Source: an uncultured Bacilli bacterium (GTDB taxonomy: Bacteria > Bacillota_I > Bacilli_A > RF39 > UBA660). Taken from it: 41,303 nucleotides of DNA. Both the position numbers and the translations under genes were made by a program. The stretch spans positions 1 to 41,303 of the forward strand of contig CASRZP010000001.1 in assembly GCA_949440065.1 (NCBI GenBank), given 5' to 3'. The notes under the pieces were generated by a model. That model was not told the DNA's origin. It saw nothing but the letters and a program-made list of their open reading frames with translations, and searched no databases. Shown in pieces: positions 23,839 to 32,147 of this stretch; the stretch's first letter is position 1, and each line of letters starts with the position of its first letter.

Positions 23839-25026
23839 ATGAAGAAGAAAATAAATATATGTTGTTGCCTTTTTCTAGCTCTTAGTGTGTTTATTCTACC
23901 CTTTGAAGCAAAAGCAGAAACATTAAAAGATTATCAAGATAAATTGAATGCTTATATTAATGAAGTGAATAGTGCAAAAGATGCGATTAATAAAAATCAA
24001 CAAGAAATCAAGAAAATTGAACAACAAATAGAAACGATTAAAAGTGAAATGAAAGCATTAACGCTAGAAATTGAGAAAATGAAAGAAGAAGTTGCTAAGT
24101 ATAATGAAGAAATTCGCCAAAAGTCTTGGGAAACTAAGGAGTTATTACAATACTTGCAAATTGCTAATGGTGAAAATATTTACTTAGAATATGCTCTTCA
24201 AGCAGATACAATGAGTGATTTTATATATCGTATGGCAGTAGTTGAGCAATTAACGGATTACAATGCGAAAATGGTAAAAGAGCTAGAAGGACTAATTCAA
24301 GCTAACATCAAAAGAGAAGAAGAAATACATGTTCGTGAAGGAGAATTAACAGCAAAACAAAATGATTTAAACAGTAAGATGAAAAGCATTGGTCAAGAAA
24401 ATATTGCCTTAAGTGAATCAGCAGTATCTAGTGAACAACAAGTAAAAATCTATCAAGATATTGTTAATCGTTATATTAATGCTGGATGTAAACCTAATGA
24501 TGTGATTGGCGTTGATTGTGCAAAAAATGTAAGTGCAGCAGGATTTAGAATACCAATTAGTTTCGGATATGTGACTAGTGAATATGAATGGCGTTGGGGA
24601 ACTCTTCACCAAGGAATCGATATGTCTAATGGAAATCCTTATAACACAAGAATTTATCCCATTGCAGATGGTGTTGTTAGTGCTAAGTATACCGATTACT
24701 ATGGTGCCTTAGTAGTAGCTGTAGAACATTATTATAATGGAAAATATTACACGTCACTTTATGCTCACTTAAGTAGTTATGCACCAAATATTTATGTAGG
24801 TAGAGTAGTAACAACGGATGATTATTTAGGATATATGGGAGATACTGGATGGGCAACAGGACCTCATTTACATTTGGAAGTTGCTGATTGTAGGTTATAT
24901 AATGCATATGATCCAAATTGTAATACATGGAATAACTATGCTGCATACCAAATGAAGTTATACAACCAAGGCTTTAAAGGGGCAAGGGAATTTATCTATT
25001 TCCCAGACTCATGGTCATCACGTTAA
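23839..25026 (+). CDS. Secreted coiled-coil M23 peptidoglycan endopeptidase, FtsEX partner
   Basis: A 395-residue exported hydrolase. A signal peptide (LFLALSVFILPFEAKA) leads to a long coiled coil (about 30-215), then an M23/LytM domain. Zinc ligands are complete: His257 and Asp261 in HQGID, and His343 and His345 in HLHLE. The loop contains YGALVVAVEHY and YTSLYAHLSSY. Coiled coil plus LytM or NlpC domains is the architecture of FtsEX-controlled wall enzymes (EnvC, PcsB, CwlO). Lying 10 bp after ftsX, it is very probably the hydrolase that this FtsEX activates at the septum or sidewall. Confidence 0.92.
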   Translation: MKKKINICCCLFLALSVFILPFEAKAETLKDYQDKLNAYINEVNSAKDAINKNQQEIKKIEQQIETIKSEMKALTLEIEKMKEEVAKYNEEIRQKSWETKELLQYLQIANGENIYLEYALQADTMSDFIYRMAVVEQLTDYNAKMVKELEGLIQANIKREEEIHVREGELTAKQNDLNSKMKSIGQENIALSESAVSSEQQVKIYQDIVNRYINAGCKPNDVIGVDCAKNVSAAGFRIPISFGYVTSEYEWRWGTLHQGIDMSNGNPYNTRIYPIADGVVSAKYTDYYGALVVAVEHYYNGKYYTSLYAHLSSYAPNIYVGRVVTTDDYLGYMGDTGWATGPHLHLEVADCRLYNAYDPNCNTWNNYAAYQMKLYNQGFKGAREFIYFPDSWSSR

Positions 25027-25046
25027 AAGAAAATAGGTGATTGTTC

Positions 25047-25748
25047 ATGAATCAAGAAAAAATGGCTCAGTGGATAAAAGACATCAGAAAACAAAATCAT
25101 TTAACACAACAGGACTTAGCTAAGCGTTTAGGCGTAACGTATCAAGCCGTTTCCAAGTGGGAAAATGGAAAAAATATTCCCGATATTGCCATTATTCAAA
25201 AGATATGTCAGGATTATTCACTAGATATTCAAGAAATTTTAGTAGGAACACCACGTAAAAAGGTTAAGTTTTCAAAAAAATGGTATATTTTTGCTAGTTG
25301 TTTTCTAATTATATTTGTCATTGGTATAGTAGGGATAGCGAACCATTTACAAAATGATAAGAGTTTTGAATTTAAAACCTTAACGGCAATGTGTGATGAA
25401 TTTAATATTACTGGTAGTGCTGCATACGATAAAAATAAAACTTCCATTTATATCTCTAATATTAACTACTGTGGAACTGAGGACGATACCATATATGATA
25501 AAATTGAATGTAGTTTATATGAATCTAGTGGAAATATAGAAACAAAAATTAAAAGTTGTGAAACTAGTAAAGAAAAGATGACTTTACCAAAATATTTTGA
25601 CCAAGTGACGTTTCATGTTGATGATTATAGTGCACAATGTAAAAATTTAGCGAATGCCAATTTGTATTTATTAATTCATGCTTATCTTAACGGAAAAACG
25701 ATAACTTATAAAGTTCCTTTAGCATTAAGAGAAGATTGTTCGAATTAA
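25047..25748 (+). CDS. XRE-family regulator with one membrane helix and extracytoplasmic domain
   Basis: A 233-residue protein: Cro/C1-type helix-turn-helix in residues 6-60 (LTQQDLAKRLGVTYQAVSKWENG), a basic linker, one transmembrane helix near 78-98 (WYIFASCFLIIFVIGIVGIA) and an extracellular part of about 130 residues with six or so cysteines, probably disulfide-bonded. This suggests a one-component transmembrane regulator that senses something outside. The ATG at 25047 is 7 bp after AGGTGA, better than the TTG at 25041. It is on the same strand after the M23 gene and may be read from the ftsE promoter. Confidence 0.75.
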   Translation: MNQEKMAQWIKDIRKQNHLTQQDLAKRLGVTYQAVSKWENGKNIPDIAIIQKICQDYSLDIQEILVGTPRKKVKFSKKWYIFASCFLIIFVIGIVGIANHLQNDKSFEFKTLTAMCDEFNITGSAAYDKNKTSIYISNINYCGTEDDTIYDKIECSLYESSGNIETKIKSCETSKEKMTLPKYFDQVTFHVDDYSAQCKNLANANLYLLIHAYLNGKTITYKVPLALREDCSN

Positions 25749-25772
25749 ACTCAACCCCAAGTTGAGTTTTTT
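25747..25772 (+). terminator. Intrinsic terminator after the XRE/membrane gene
   Basis: AACTCAAC and GTTGAGTT form an 8-bp stem with loop CCCAA, followed by T residues. Confidence 0.85.
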
Positions 25773-25786
25773 CTACCTTAATTTTA

Positions 25787-25815
25787 TTGTAATATTACTA
25801 ATTTCTTGTTAGAAT
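25787..25815 (+). promoter_or_regulatory. Promoter for the thioredoxin-fold gene
   Basis: TTGTAA at 25787-25792 and TAGAAT at 25810-25815 with 17 bp between; TGT before the -10 makes it extended. Confidence 0.65.
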
Positions 25816-25840
25816 ATCCTTAAAAGGAAGGGAATTTGTA

Positions 25841-26443
25841 ATGAAAAAAGGAAAATTAGGAATAGGAATTATTATAGCACTAGCGTTAATTATAGTTGCT
25901 GCGTCTGTCTTTAGAATGATAAATCCAGTAGAAACTCACGAAAATGACCATCAAAAGTTTGCGAAGGAATATCAAGAAGTAACAGAAGATAATGTTTTCG
26001 TCTATCGTGATGCTAACCAAATTATAAAAATTTTAGAAAATGGCAAAGGAGTAGTATATTTAGGTTTTCCTGAATGTCCATGGTGCCAAAGATATGTTAA
26101 ATATTTAAATGAAGTAGCAAAAGATATTGGTATTGAAAAAATTTATTATTATAATATTCGTGAAGCTCGTAACAATAATACAGAAGAATATCAAAAAATG
26201 GTATCTATCTTGGAAGAACATTTACAATTTGATGAAGAAGGAAATAAAAGAATATATGCACCTAGTATTATTGCGGTAGACTCATCTAAAATTATTGGCT
26301 TTGATGATGAGACAGCATGGGATACCAAAGGACATGAAAAACCAAGTGATTATTGGACAGAGGATGAAGTAGGCGATTTAAAAGAAAAATTAAAAGAAAT
26401 GATGAACCCAGTAAACGATAATTTATGTACAAATTGTAATTAA
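25841..26443 (+). CDS. Membrane-anchored thioredoxin-fold protein
   Basis: A 200-residue protein with an N-terminal hydrophobic helix (about 7-27) and an outward-facing domain of thioredoxin fold. The redox motif is Cys79-Pro-Trp-Cys82 in YLGFPECPWCQRY, followed by the cis-proline region IYAPSIIAV. A second pair, Cys196 and Cys199, ends the protein (LCTNCN) and could relay electrons or bind metal. It resembles small thiol-disulfide or bacteriocin-accessory thioredoxin-like proteins of Firmicutes. Its own promoter and terminator flank it. The partner substrate is not known; the cysteine-rich extracellular domain encoded just upstream is one candidate (inference). Confidence 0.75.
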   Translation: MKKGKLGIGIIIALALIIVAASVFRMINPVETHENDHQKFAKEYQEVTEDNVFVYRDANQIIKILENGKGVVYLGFPECPWCQRYVKYLNEVAKDIGIEKIYYYNIREARNNNTEEYQKMVSILEEHLQFDEEGNKRIYAPSIIAVDSSKIIGFDDETAWDTKGHEKPSDYWTEDEVGDLKEKLKEMMNPVNDNLCTNCN

Positions 26444-26463
26444 GAAGATTTTTCTTCTTTTTA
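26442..26463 (+). terminator. Intrinsic terminator of the thioredoxin-fold gene
   Basis: AAGAAG and CTTCTT, 6-bp stem, ATTTTT loop, then T residues. Confidence 0.65.
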
Positions 26464-26473
26464 AATGATGCTA

Positions 26474-26482
26474 TGTTATAAT
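26474..26482 (+). promoter_or_regulatory. Extended -10 promoter for the 794-residue protein gene
   Basis: TGTTATAAT, identical to the elements before hpf and ftsE, 23 bp before the ATG. Confidence 0.6.
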
Positions 26483-26505
26483 AAAGCACACAAGGGGGTA
26501 GTTAT

Positions 26506-28890
26506 ATGATTTCCTATCAAGATTTAGAAAAACTACATGTACCAGAAGATACAAGAAAATTTATTGATGATTTATTGTGTGCCATACACTTTTTTGTAGA
26601 AGAAAAAAGGGGAAACGCTGATTTTAGTGAATATAGTACATATGCTATTCTTTATACCATGTATCATAGTGAAAAGTGGATTAATGTTTTAGGAAATTTA
26701 GTAAAAGATTTTTCTAGTTTGAAAACTACTAATAATGATGATTATCCTGTTGAAATTTCTAATCATCGAAAAATAGAACTTTTTGCCAAATATTCTTATT
26801 TATTTGATTCTTGTAGGATGGAAAATTATCGTTATCTTCATCCATTAGATATTTTACTATCATCACTTAAAGATATTGTTTATGATTATCATTTGGTAAA
26901 TAAAATATATAAGATTCCCTATAATTCTGTTGCCGATATGAAATTTTTCGTAGTAAATCACTTATATCCAAATACAATAAACCAGATGAATGACGAATTG
27001 TTTGAACATTTAAAAGGAACAATAGATGAGTCGCTATTTGTTTATTTACAGATTGCCTCAAAGCTTAACCATAATTGGAATAAAAAAGGAAATTGGTATA
27101 GTGATTCCTTGCCTCTTTTATATGCCATATTTATCAGGTCTAAAACGATATCCATAGAGGAAGAATATATCCGAAATTTGTTACTTGCTAGTGGTTTAAC
27201 CTATAAGAAAATGGCAAATCCAGTTGATTTTCATTTGGAATTATATAAAGATAATGTTGATGCCGATTATTTTTATATCAATAGTCTATTAGAAGGAGAG
27301 TATTCATCTTGTAAAAGTATAACTGACCTTTTTGTAACTATGATTACCAAAGATGAAAAAATAAAAGAGTATTTACGAATGATTAGTACTTCTTCTTATA
27401 ATAAGTTTAGAAAATGTTTACTCGATAAAGATTATGCTAAATCTATGCTATACGTGATGAAATGGAATGATATAAAGGACATCAATATTGAACATTCACT
27501 AGAAAGTATCATGAGTATTCACTTAAGGCTTCAAGCATTGATGAAAGATTCTAATATATTAACGGCTTTACTAAAAAAAGAGAAAGATATCGAAAAATTA
27601 TCCTTTTTTCTAGGATTATATCTAGACCATGATGCTAAACAGGAAGAAGAATACCAACAACGTTTAGAAAAATATGGTTTTTCTCGTTTAGAGATTTTGA
27701 ATACCTTAGGAATAACTTTTGATTTTCCGATAGATGAGGAAAAATTTCCACAGTTATTTGTGGAAAACTATTTAAAGTATCTAATAGACCCTGTGGATAA
27801 AGAAAATTTAAAAATGGATTTTCATCTGATGGATATTTTCTTTGGTTCTACATTAAATGATAGTAAAGTCTTAGAAAAATTAGCCCAAAAGATGAATGTT
27901 GATTTAAAAAAACTAAAAATTGAACTAGAAACAGGACGTGATTATGAAGAGAGCCTAACCCAAGAAGAACGCTTAGTCTTATTATCTAATCAACAAATAG
28001 AAACCCTAGACTCTACCAAACTAGATAGCATTTTATCTTTTGGTTCTACCTTGTTTCATTCTGCTAATTATATACATACCGAAATGCCTAAGTTAATTGC
28101 TAGTGATACAAACGAAAAATCTATTGCAACAATTAATCAAACCTTACAAAATATATATCAACAAGATAACAAAAAACCGTCATTTTTCACTAAATGGTTT
28201 CTAAGAAAAAAAGAAAATAAAGTCGACATAAAAAGAGTGGACTCGTCTCTTCTTGCCCAGTTAAAAGAGTCTATTGAAGAAAATATTCAAATCTTATCAC
28301 AAGAACTACTTGGTTACAATTACCTTCAAGACTATATTGCCGTTTATTATCAGAAAAATTTATCCTATTTGAAAATAGCCAGCATGGAATTAGAAAAAAT
28401 AGAAAAAGAGGTTTCGTTAACTACATCAGATGAAGATTATGCACATCTATTGCAAATGCGTACTAGAGTACAATTATTATCTGATAAAAAGAATCATTTT
28501 GAAGTATCGAATCAATTAATGAAGCAACAACTACTTAAAGTTAATCAAATGATGATGAACCATTCCATTACTTTAAATGCTTTAGAAATGGCAAGAGATG
28601 ATTTAATTCCTTTAATGGGAATAGAACTATCGATTAGTAAAGGTCTATCTACAGAAAATGATTCTAGAGAATTAACGAATGGTATTATGGATTTATTTCA
28701 AACTTTGTTAAATCAAAATCAAGAAGGAATAAAAGAAAATATCAAACGATTAAAGAAATCGGGTGTGTCTGATGAAATTTATGCTCTTATTGATAAAGAT
28801 GCACAATCTTTCTTACAAAAATTAACAGAAAACTCAAATAATGAAATAGAAGATGCTAAGATAAAGCAATTAACAAATAATAAAAAATAA
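26506..28890 (+). CDS. Large helical protein of unknown function, possible TelA-like C-terminal half
   Basis: A 794-residue soluble-looking protein without signal or membrane segments. Residues 1-470 are mixed helical and match nothing I know. From about 560 to 790 it becomes a long heptad-like helical region (LLAQLKESIEENIQILSQEL, LLQMRTRVQLLSDKKNHFEV, ALEMARDDLIPLMG) whose spacing recalls TelA/KlaA, the toxic-anion-resistance family; this resemblance is by eye and weak. A short basic stretch KWFLRKKENK lies between the two parts. It starts at ATG 26506 after GGGGGT and is a single-gene unit ending in a hairpin shared with the convergent gene. Confidence 0.5.
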   Translation: MISYQDLEKLHVPEDTRKFIDDLLCAIHFFVEEKRGNADFSEYSTYAILYTMYHSEKWINVLGNLVKDFSSLKTTNNDDYPVEISNHRKIELFAKYSYLFDSCRMENYRYLHPLDILLSSLKDIVYDYHLVNKIYKIPYNSVADMKFFVVNHLYPNTINQMNDELFEHLKGTIDESLFVYLQIASKLNHNWNKKGNWYSDSLPLLYAIFIRSKTISIEEEYIRNLLLASGLTYKKMANPVDFHLELYKDNVDADYFYINSLLEGEYSSCKSITDLFVTMITKDEKIKEYLRMISTSSYNKFRKCLLDKDYAKSMLYVMKWNDIKDINIEHSLESIMSIHLRLQALMKDSNILTALLKKEKDIEKLSFFLGLYLDHDAKQEEEYQQRLEKYGFSRLEILNTLGITFDFPIDEEKFPQLFVENYLKYLIDPVDKENLKMDFHLMDIFFGSTLNDSKVLEKLAQKMNVDLKKLKIELETGRDYEESLTQEERLVLLSNQQIETLDSTKLDSILSFGSTLFHSANYIHTEMPKLIASDTNEKSIATINQTLQNIYQQDNKKPSFFTKWFLRKKENKVDIKRVDSSLLAQLKESIEENIQILSQELLGYNYLQDYIAVYYQKNLSYLKIASMELEKIEKEVSLTTSDEDYAHLLQMRTRVQLLSDKKNHFEVSNQLMKQQLLKVNQMMMNHSITLNALEMARDDLIPLMGIELSISKGLSTENDSRELTNGIMDLFQTLLNQNQEGIKENIKRLKKSGVSDEIYALIDKDAQSFLQKLTENSNNEIEDAKIKQLTNNKK

Positions 28891-28908
28891 AAATCCTAAA
28901 TAGGATTT
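28891..28908 (-). terminator. Terminator between convergent genes
   Basis: AAATCCTA and TAGGATTT form an 8-bp stem with a 2-nt spacer. On the minus strand a T-rich tract follows, so it fits best as the terminator of the minus-strand gene; it may also stop the + transcript less well. Confidence 0.65.
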
Positions 28909-29222
28909 CTACGTAACAATTTTGTTAATGTTTTTGGAGAGACTTTTGTCTCTTTTTCATTAATTGCTCTCATTTTCTCTAATATAGGGCGAACTGGCAC
29001 AATTGATTGAGGATCTACCAAAATATCATCAATTCTCGCATCGCACATATTAGATGTATATCTTTTTCGTTTCAAAATATCTACAAAATGAGTAGAATCT
29101 ACTTGATAAAAAACTTTTTTATCAATTACCTTTGTATAATGCGTAGTAACATGATTAATAGAAGTAATATATGTTACTTGCACTAAATTGGCTAAAAAAA
29201 CTTTTTCAATCTCTTTTTTCAT
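28896..29222 (-). CDS. Small hypothetical protein
   Basis: A 108-residue basic protein with no signal, membrane segment or motif that I recognise. Sequence features are a threonine-rich stretch (TYITSINHVTTHYTKVIDKK), DARIDDILVDPQSIVPVRP and a basic C-terminus ending RRNPI. A promoter with extended -10 and a GAGAGG site upstream, plus a terminator on the same strand, make a real single-gene unit likely. It is one of only a few minus-strand genes here. Confidence 0.6.
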   Translation of the reverse strand: MKKEIEKVFLANLVQVTYITSINHVTTHYTKVIDKKVFYQVDSTHFVDILKRKRYTSNMCDARIDDILVDPQSIVPVRPILEKMRAINEKETKVSPKTLTKLLRRNPI

Positions 29223-29254
29223 GGTATTCTTTTTCCTCTCGTCTTGTGTATTCT

Positions 29255-29263
29255 ATTATATCA
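29255..29263 (-). promoter_or_regulatory. Extended -10 promoter for the minus-strand hypothetical gene
   Basis: On the minus strand TGATATAAT, a perfect TGnTATAAT, 32 bp before the ATG. Confidence 0.6.
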
Positions 29264-29293
29264 TATTGTAATAAAATTAATGTTATTTTGTTC

Positions 29294-29321
29294 TTGAATT
29301 TTAGAAAAAAATTCCTATAAT
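29294..29321 (+). promoter_or_regulatory. Promoter for the DUF2130 gene
   Basis: TTGAAT at 29294-29299 and TATAAT at 29316-29321, 16 bp apart. Confidence 0.65.
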
Positions 29322-29341
29322 AATACTAAAGGAGTGATAGT

Positions 29342-30625
29342 GTGAACGAAATAAAATGTCCAAAGTGTGGAACTACTTTTCAAATTAGTGAGGAAAACTA
29401 TGATTCAATCGTCAAACAAATTCGTGATCGAGAGTTTGAAAAGGAATTAGCTCATCAAGAAGAACAATATAAAAAAGATAAAGAAAATGCCATTAAGATA
29501 ACTGAAGCTACTTTAGAGAAGAAATTAGCAGAGGAACTTAATCAAAAAGAGTTAGAAATAACTAAACTAGAAAATGAATTAAAAATAAAAGAAGAAGAAA
29601 CCAAAAATAAATTAGAAAAGAAATTTTTAGAAGAGTTGAACCAAAAATCTAGTGAAATTGTTGAATTAAAACACCAAATTGAATTAAAAGATAATGAAAA
29701 AGAGTTAGCCATTAAGAATACTTTATTAGAAAAAGATAAGCAAATTGATAGTTTAAATAATGAACTGTTATTAAATAAAAGCGAATTTCAATTAAAGGAA
29801 AAAAATATTAAGGAAAGTTATGAAGAAAAACTAAAAAATAAAGAAGAACAACTAGCCTATTATAAAGATTTTAAAGCAAGACAATCCACTAAAATGATTG
29901 GAGAAAGCTTAGAACAACATTGTAATAATGAGTTTAATCAGTTAAGACCATTATTTAAAAATTCCTATTTTGATAAGGATAATGATATTAAAACAGGTTC
30001 TAAAGGTGACTTTATTTTTAGAGATTTTGATGATGATGGATTAGAGATAGTCTCTATTATGTTTGAGATGAAAAATGAAGCCGATGAGACTTCTAGTAAA
30101 CATAAAAATGAGGACTTTTTAAAGGAATTAGATAAAGATAGAAATGAGAAAAATTGTGAGTATGCTGTATTAGTATCGCTACTTGAAATTGATAATGAGT
30201 ATTACAATAATGGCATTGTGGATATGTCTTATAAGTATCCTAAAATGTATGTGATTCGTCCACAGTTTTTTATTCCGTTGATTACTTTAATTAGAAGTAT
30301 GGCCATAAAATCACTTGATTATAAGAAAGAGTTAGAGCTAGTGAAAAATCAAAATATTGATATTGCTCATTTTGAAGAAAATATGAATTCTTTTAAAGAT
30401 GGATTTGCAAGAAATTATCGTTTAGCTAGTGACAAATTTAAAAAAGCGATTGAGGAAATTGATAAGACAATCGATCACTTACAAAAAACAAAGGATGCCT
30501 TAATTTCTAGTGAAAATAATTTACGATTAGCAAATAATAAAGCAAAAGACTTAACGATTAAAAAATTAACTCACAATAGTGAGACTATGGCTAAGATGTT
30601 TGATGAGTTGAAGCAAGTAAGTTAG
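29342..30625 (+). CDS. DUF2130 family coiled-coil protein with nuclease-like domain
   Basis: A 427-residue protein starting at GTG with an AAAGGAG site. The N-terminus is a small zinc-ribbon-like piece (IKCPKCGTTFQISEE), followed by about 150 residues of charged coiled coil. The conserved DUF2130 core (about 180-325) contains SKGDFIFRDFDDDG, SIMFEMKNEAD, KHKNEDFLKELDKDR, CEYAVLVSLLEID and YPKMYVIRPQFFIPLIT. The D-x-E-x-K-like arrangement in the core resembles PD-(D/E)xK nucleases, but activity is unproven. The family is widespread in bacteria with no fixed role. Confidence 0.88.
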   Translation: MNEIKCPKCGTTFQISEENYDSIVKQIRDREFEKELAHQEEQYKKDKENAIKITEATLEKKLAEELNQKELEITKLENELKIKEEETKNKLEKKFLEELNQKSSEIVELKHQIELKDNEKELAIKNTLLEKDKQIDSLNNELLLNKSEFQLKEKNIKESYEEKLKNKEEQLAYYKDFKARQSTKMIGESLEQHCNNEFNQLRPLFKNSYFDKDNDIKTGSKGDFIFRDFDDDGLEIVSIMFEMKNEADETSSKHKNEDFLKELDKDRNEKNCEYAVLVSLLEIDNEYYNNGIVDMSYKYPKMYVIRPQFFIPLITLIRSMAIKSLDYKKELELVKNQNIDIAHFEENMNSFKDGFARNYRLASDKFKKAIEEIDKTIDHLQKTKDALISSENNLRLANNKAKDLTIKKLTHNSETMAKMFDELKQVS

Positions 30626-30708
30626 ATTACATTATGAAAGTTATTAAAAATTTACTAGATTTTTGTTGGATATTTTGCTAAAATAAAAATCATTTTGGGG
30701 TGTGGTTG

Positions 30709-31461
30709 TTGAAAAATCATTGTGTGTATGCTTTTACTAATGAAAATGTAACAAGTTATCAAAAAATATACCATTTTGATGGGGCTAATGTGCTATCTGT
30801 TTTAGGAAGTGGAGATCAATATTTTTCTAGTGTTTTATATGGTGCCAAAAAGATTGATTTATATGATAGCAATCCCAATACCTATCCTTTCTTTGTTCTT
30901 AAATTCTATTGTTTAAAATATTTAAGTAAAGAAGAATTTAAGTCTTTATATTTAACTAAAGATAAAAAGAATAAAGAAATTTTAGAAAAAGTATTTTTCC
31001 ATCTTCCTAGTTTTATTCAAAAACAATTAAATTTTTTATGCCAAGAACAACTGGCAGATTATTTGTTATATTCCATTATTTCAAAGCATCAAGAAAACTA
31101 TCAAACTGGAAGAATTATTCCCTATTTTGAAGAGAATGGTTATGAAATATTACAAGAAAAATTAAAATATAGAAAACTACCTTTAATATACCTTAAAAAT
31201 TTACTTACTTTAGAAAGTGACATTAAAAAAGGAAATTATCAATTGTTATTAACTTCTAATATTTATGATTGGATTTCTCTTAATCCTAAAGAATATCAAG
31301 CTTTTTTAAAAAAGTTAATGGTTGATGAAATTCAGGCGTATTATGGATTTAATGGATTATACAAAGAAAAGGATCAATTTAAAAGTTTAGGAATGGATAT
31401 TACAAAGGTTCCAGCATCATCGACTAAAGGGGTAAATGAAGTTTATACATTAAGGAAATAA
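30709..31461 (+). CDS. DUF3419-like protein with SAM-methyltransferase-type motif
   Basis: About 250 residues. The start region reads VLSVLGSGDQYFSSVLYGAKKIDLYDSN, with a glycine-rich loop and an acidic residue one strand later, as in class I SAM-dependent methyltransferases and DUF3419 proteins (BtaA relatives). The rest is helical with no clear catalytic motif. A longer reading from GTG 30700 overlaps the GGGGTG ribosome site; TTG 30709, 6 bp after it, is the better start. TGCTAAAAT at 30676-30684 is a probable extended -10. Substrate unknown. Confidence 0.6.
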   Translation: MKNHCVYAFTNENVTSYQKIYHFDGANVLSVLGSGDQYFSSVLYGAKKIDLYDSNPNTYPFFVLKFYCLKYLSKEEFKSLYLTKDKKNKEILEKVFFHLPSFIQKQLNFLCQEQLADYLLYSIISKHQENYQTGRIIPYFEENGYEILQEKLKYRKLPLIYLKNLLTLESDIKKGNYQLLLTSNIYDWISLNPKEYQAFLKKLMVDEIQAYYGFNGLYKEKDQFKSLGMDITKVPASSTKGVNEVYTLRK

Positions 31462-31543
31462 AAGTTTTTAATAATGAATAAATGTGTCAAATTTTTTGAA
31501 AATGTCAGTTTGAAGTATAGTCTTAGTAAGATCAAAAGATAAA

Positions 31544-31894
31544 CTTTTGATGTAAGAAGATTATAAATAAAAGAATCAGAAACTATAATTTTATAATAAT
31601 TTTCTAAAGTGTCGTTAAAATGATAAAAGTTCCATCCCTCATATTTGTTGTGATATAAATTTATAATTTTAATTTTTAATTCTTCCTTATATCCACGACG
31701 AGTGGATCTATTTCTATTTTTATGAGGAATACTTTTACTTCCATCTTTTAAGTAAGCTTTTTTCTTTCTATATATTTGCCTTTCAGATAAACCCGTTAAT
31801 CTTGATGCATCTGATATATTAATTTGATTGGCAAGTAATTTTACTAATATATTATTAATTCTTTCTTCATATTTAATGTAATCCTTTCGCTCAT
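31544..31894 (-). pseudogene. IS1202-like transposase, N-terminal fragment
   Basis: The minus-strand ATG at 31892-31894 has an AAAGGAG site, but the frame (MSERITLNMKKEL) stops early. In the next frame the family pattern is clear: YEERINNILVKLLANQINIS, ASRLTGLSERQIYRKKKAYL, SIPHKNRNRSTRRGYKEELK, IINLYHNKYEGWNFYHFNDT and IVSDSFIYNLLTSK. These cover the helix-turn-helix and the segment before the DDE catalytic domain. The catalytic part is missing, so the element cannot move by itself. Confidence 0.75.
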
Positions 31895-31901
31895 TTTGAT
31901 T

Positions 31902-31919
31902 ACTCCTTTCTCAAGGAGT
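31902..31919 (-). promoter_or_regulatory. Hairpin that masks the transposase ribosome-binding site
   Basis: ACTCCTT and AAGGAGT form a 7-bp stem with a 4-nt loop, and the AAGGAG arm is the transposase Shine-Dalgarno. Transcripts entering from outside would keep it folded. A perfect extended -10, TGATATAAT, lies next to it at 31922-31930 on the minus strand, so a transcript from that promoter might lack part of the stem. Confidence 0.55.
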
Positions 31920-32001
31920 TTATTATATCATTCAATGACATTTTTAAAAAATGATATATACTGACATTATCACGAAATGATTACACTTTTGATGTTTTAT
32001 C

Positions 32002-32030
32002 TTGACCGTAAGATGCATTTATAATATAAT
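32002..32030 (+). promoter_or_regulatory. Promoter for the 32.0-33.7 kb operon
   Basis: TTGACC at 32002-32007 and TATAAT at 32025-32030, 17 bp apart; another TATAAT overlaps at 32020-32025. Confidence 0.75.
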
Positions 32031-32059
32031 ATAGCCAATAGCAAAAGGGGATAAAAAAA

Positions 32060-32134
32060 ATGATGAGAAGAATGATCAAGGACAGGGAATATGTAGTAAA
32101 TAGAAAAATTAATGATAAAAAACATAAGAAATAG
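32060..32134 (+). CDS. Short basic ORF leading an unrecognised operon
   Basis: A 24-codon ORF, MMRRMIKDREYVVNRKINDK followed by KHKK, with an AAAGGGG site 9 bp upstream and 30 nt after the predicted transcription start. Its stop codon overlaps the AGGAG site of the next gene, which suggests coupled translation or a leader peptide. Nearly half the residues are basic. Confidence 0.45.
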   Translation: MMRRMIKDREYVVNRKINDKKHKK

Positions 32135-32147
32135 GAGCCTTTTTATC

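Larger units (their letters stand above)
31483..31968 (-). mobile_element. Internally deleted IS1202-like (ISNCY) element
   Basis: Each end carries two TGTCA-type motifs around an A/T tract: TGTGTCAAATTTTTTGAAAA then TGTCAG on the left, and on the minus strand TGTCAGTATATATCATTTTT then AAAATGTCA on the right. Only the first third of a transposase gene lies between them, so this is a small non-autonomous derivative of about 490 bp. Exact ends and any target duplication are not clear. The name rests on the transposase pattern. Confidence 0.55.
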
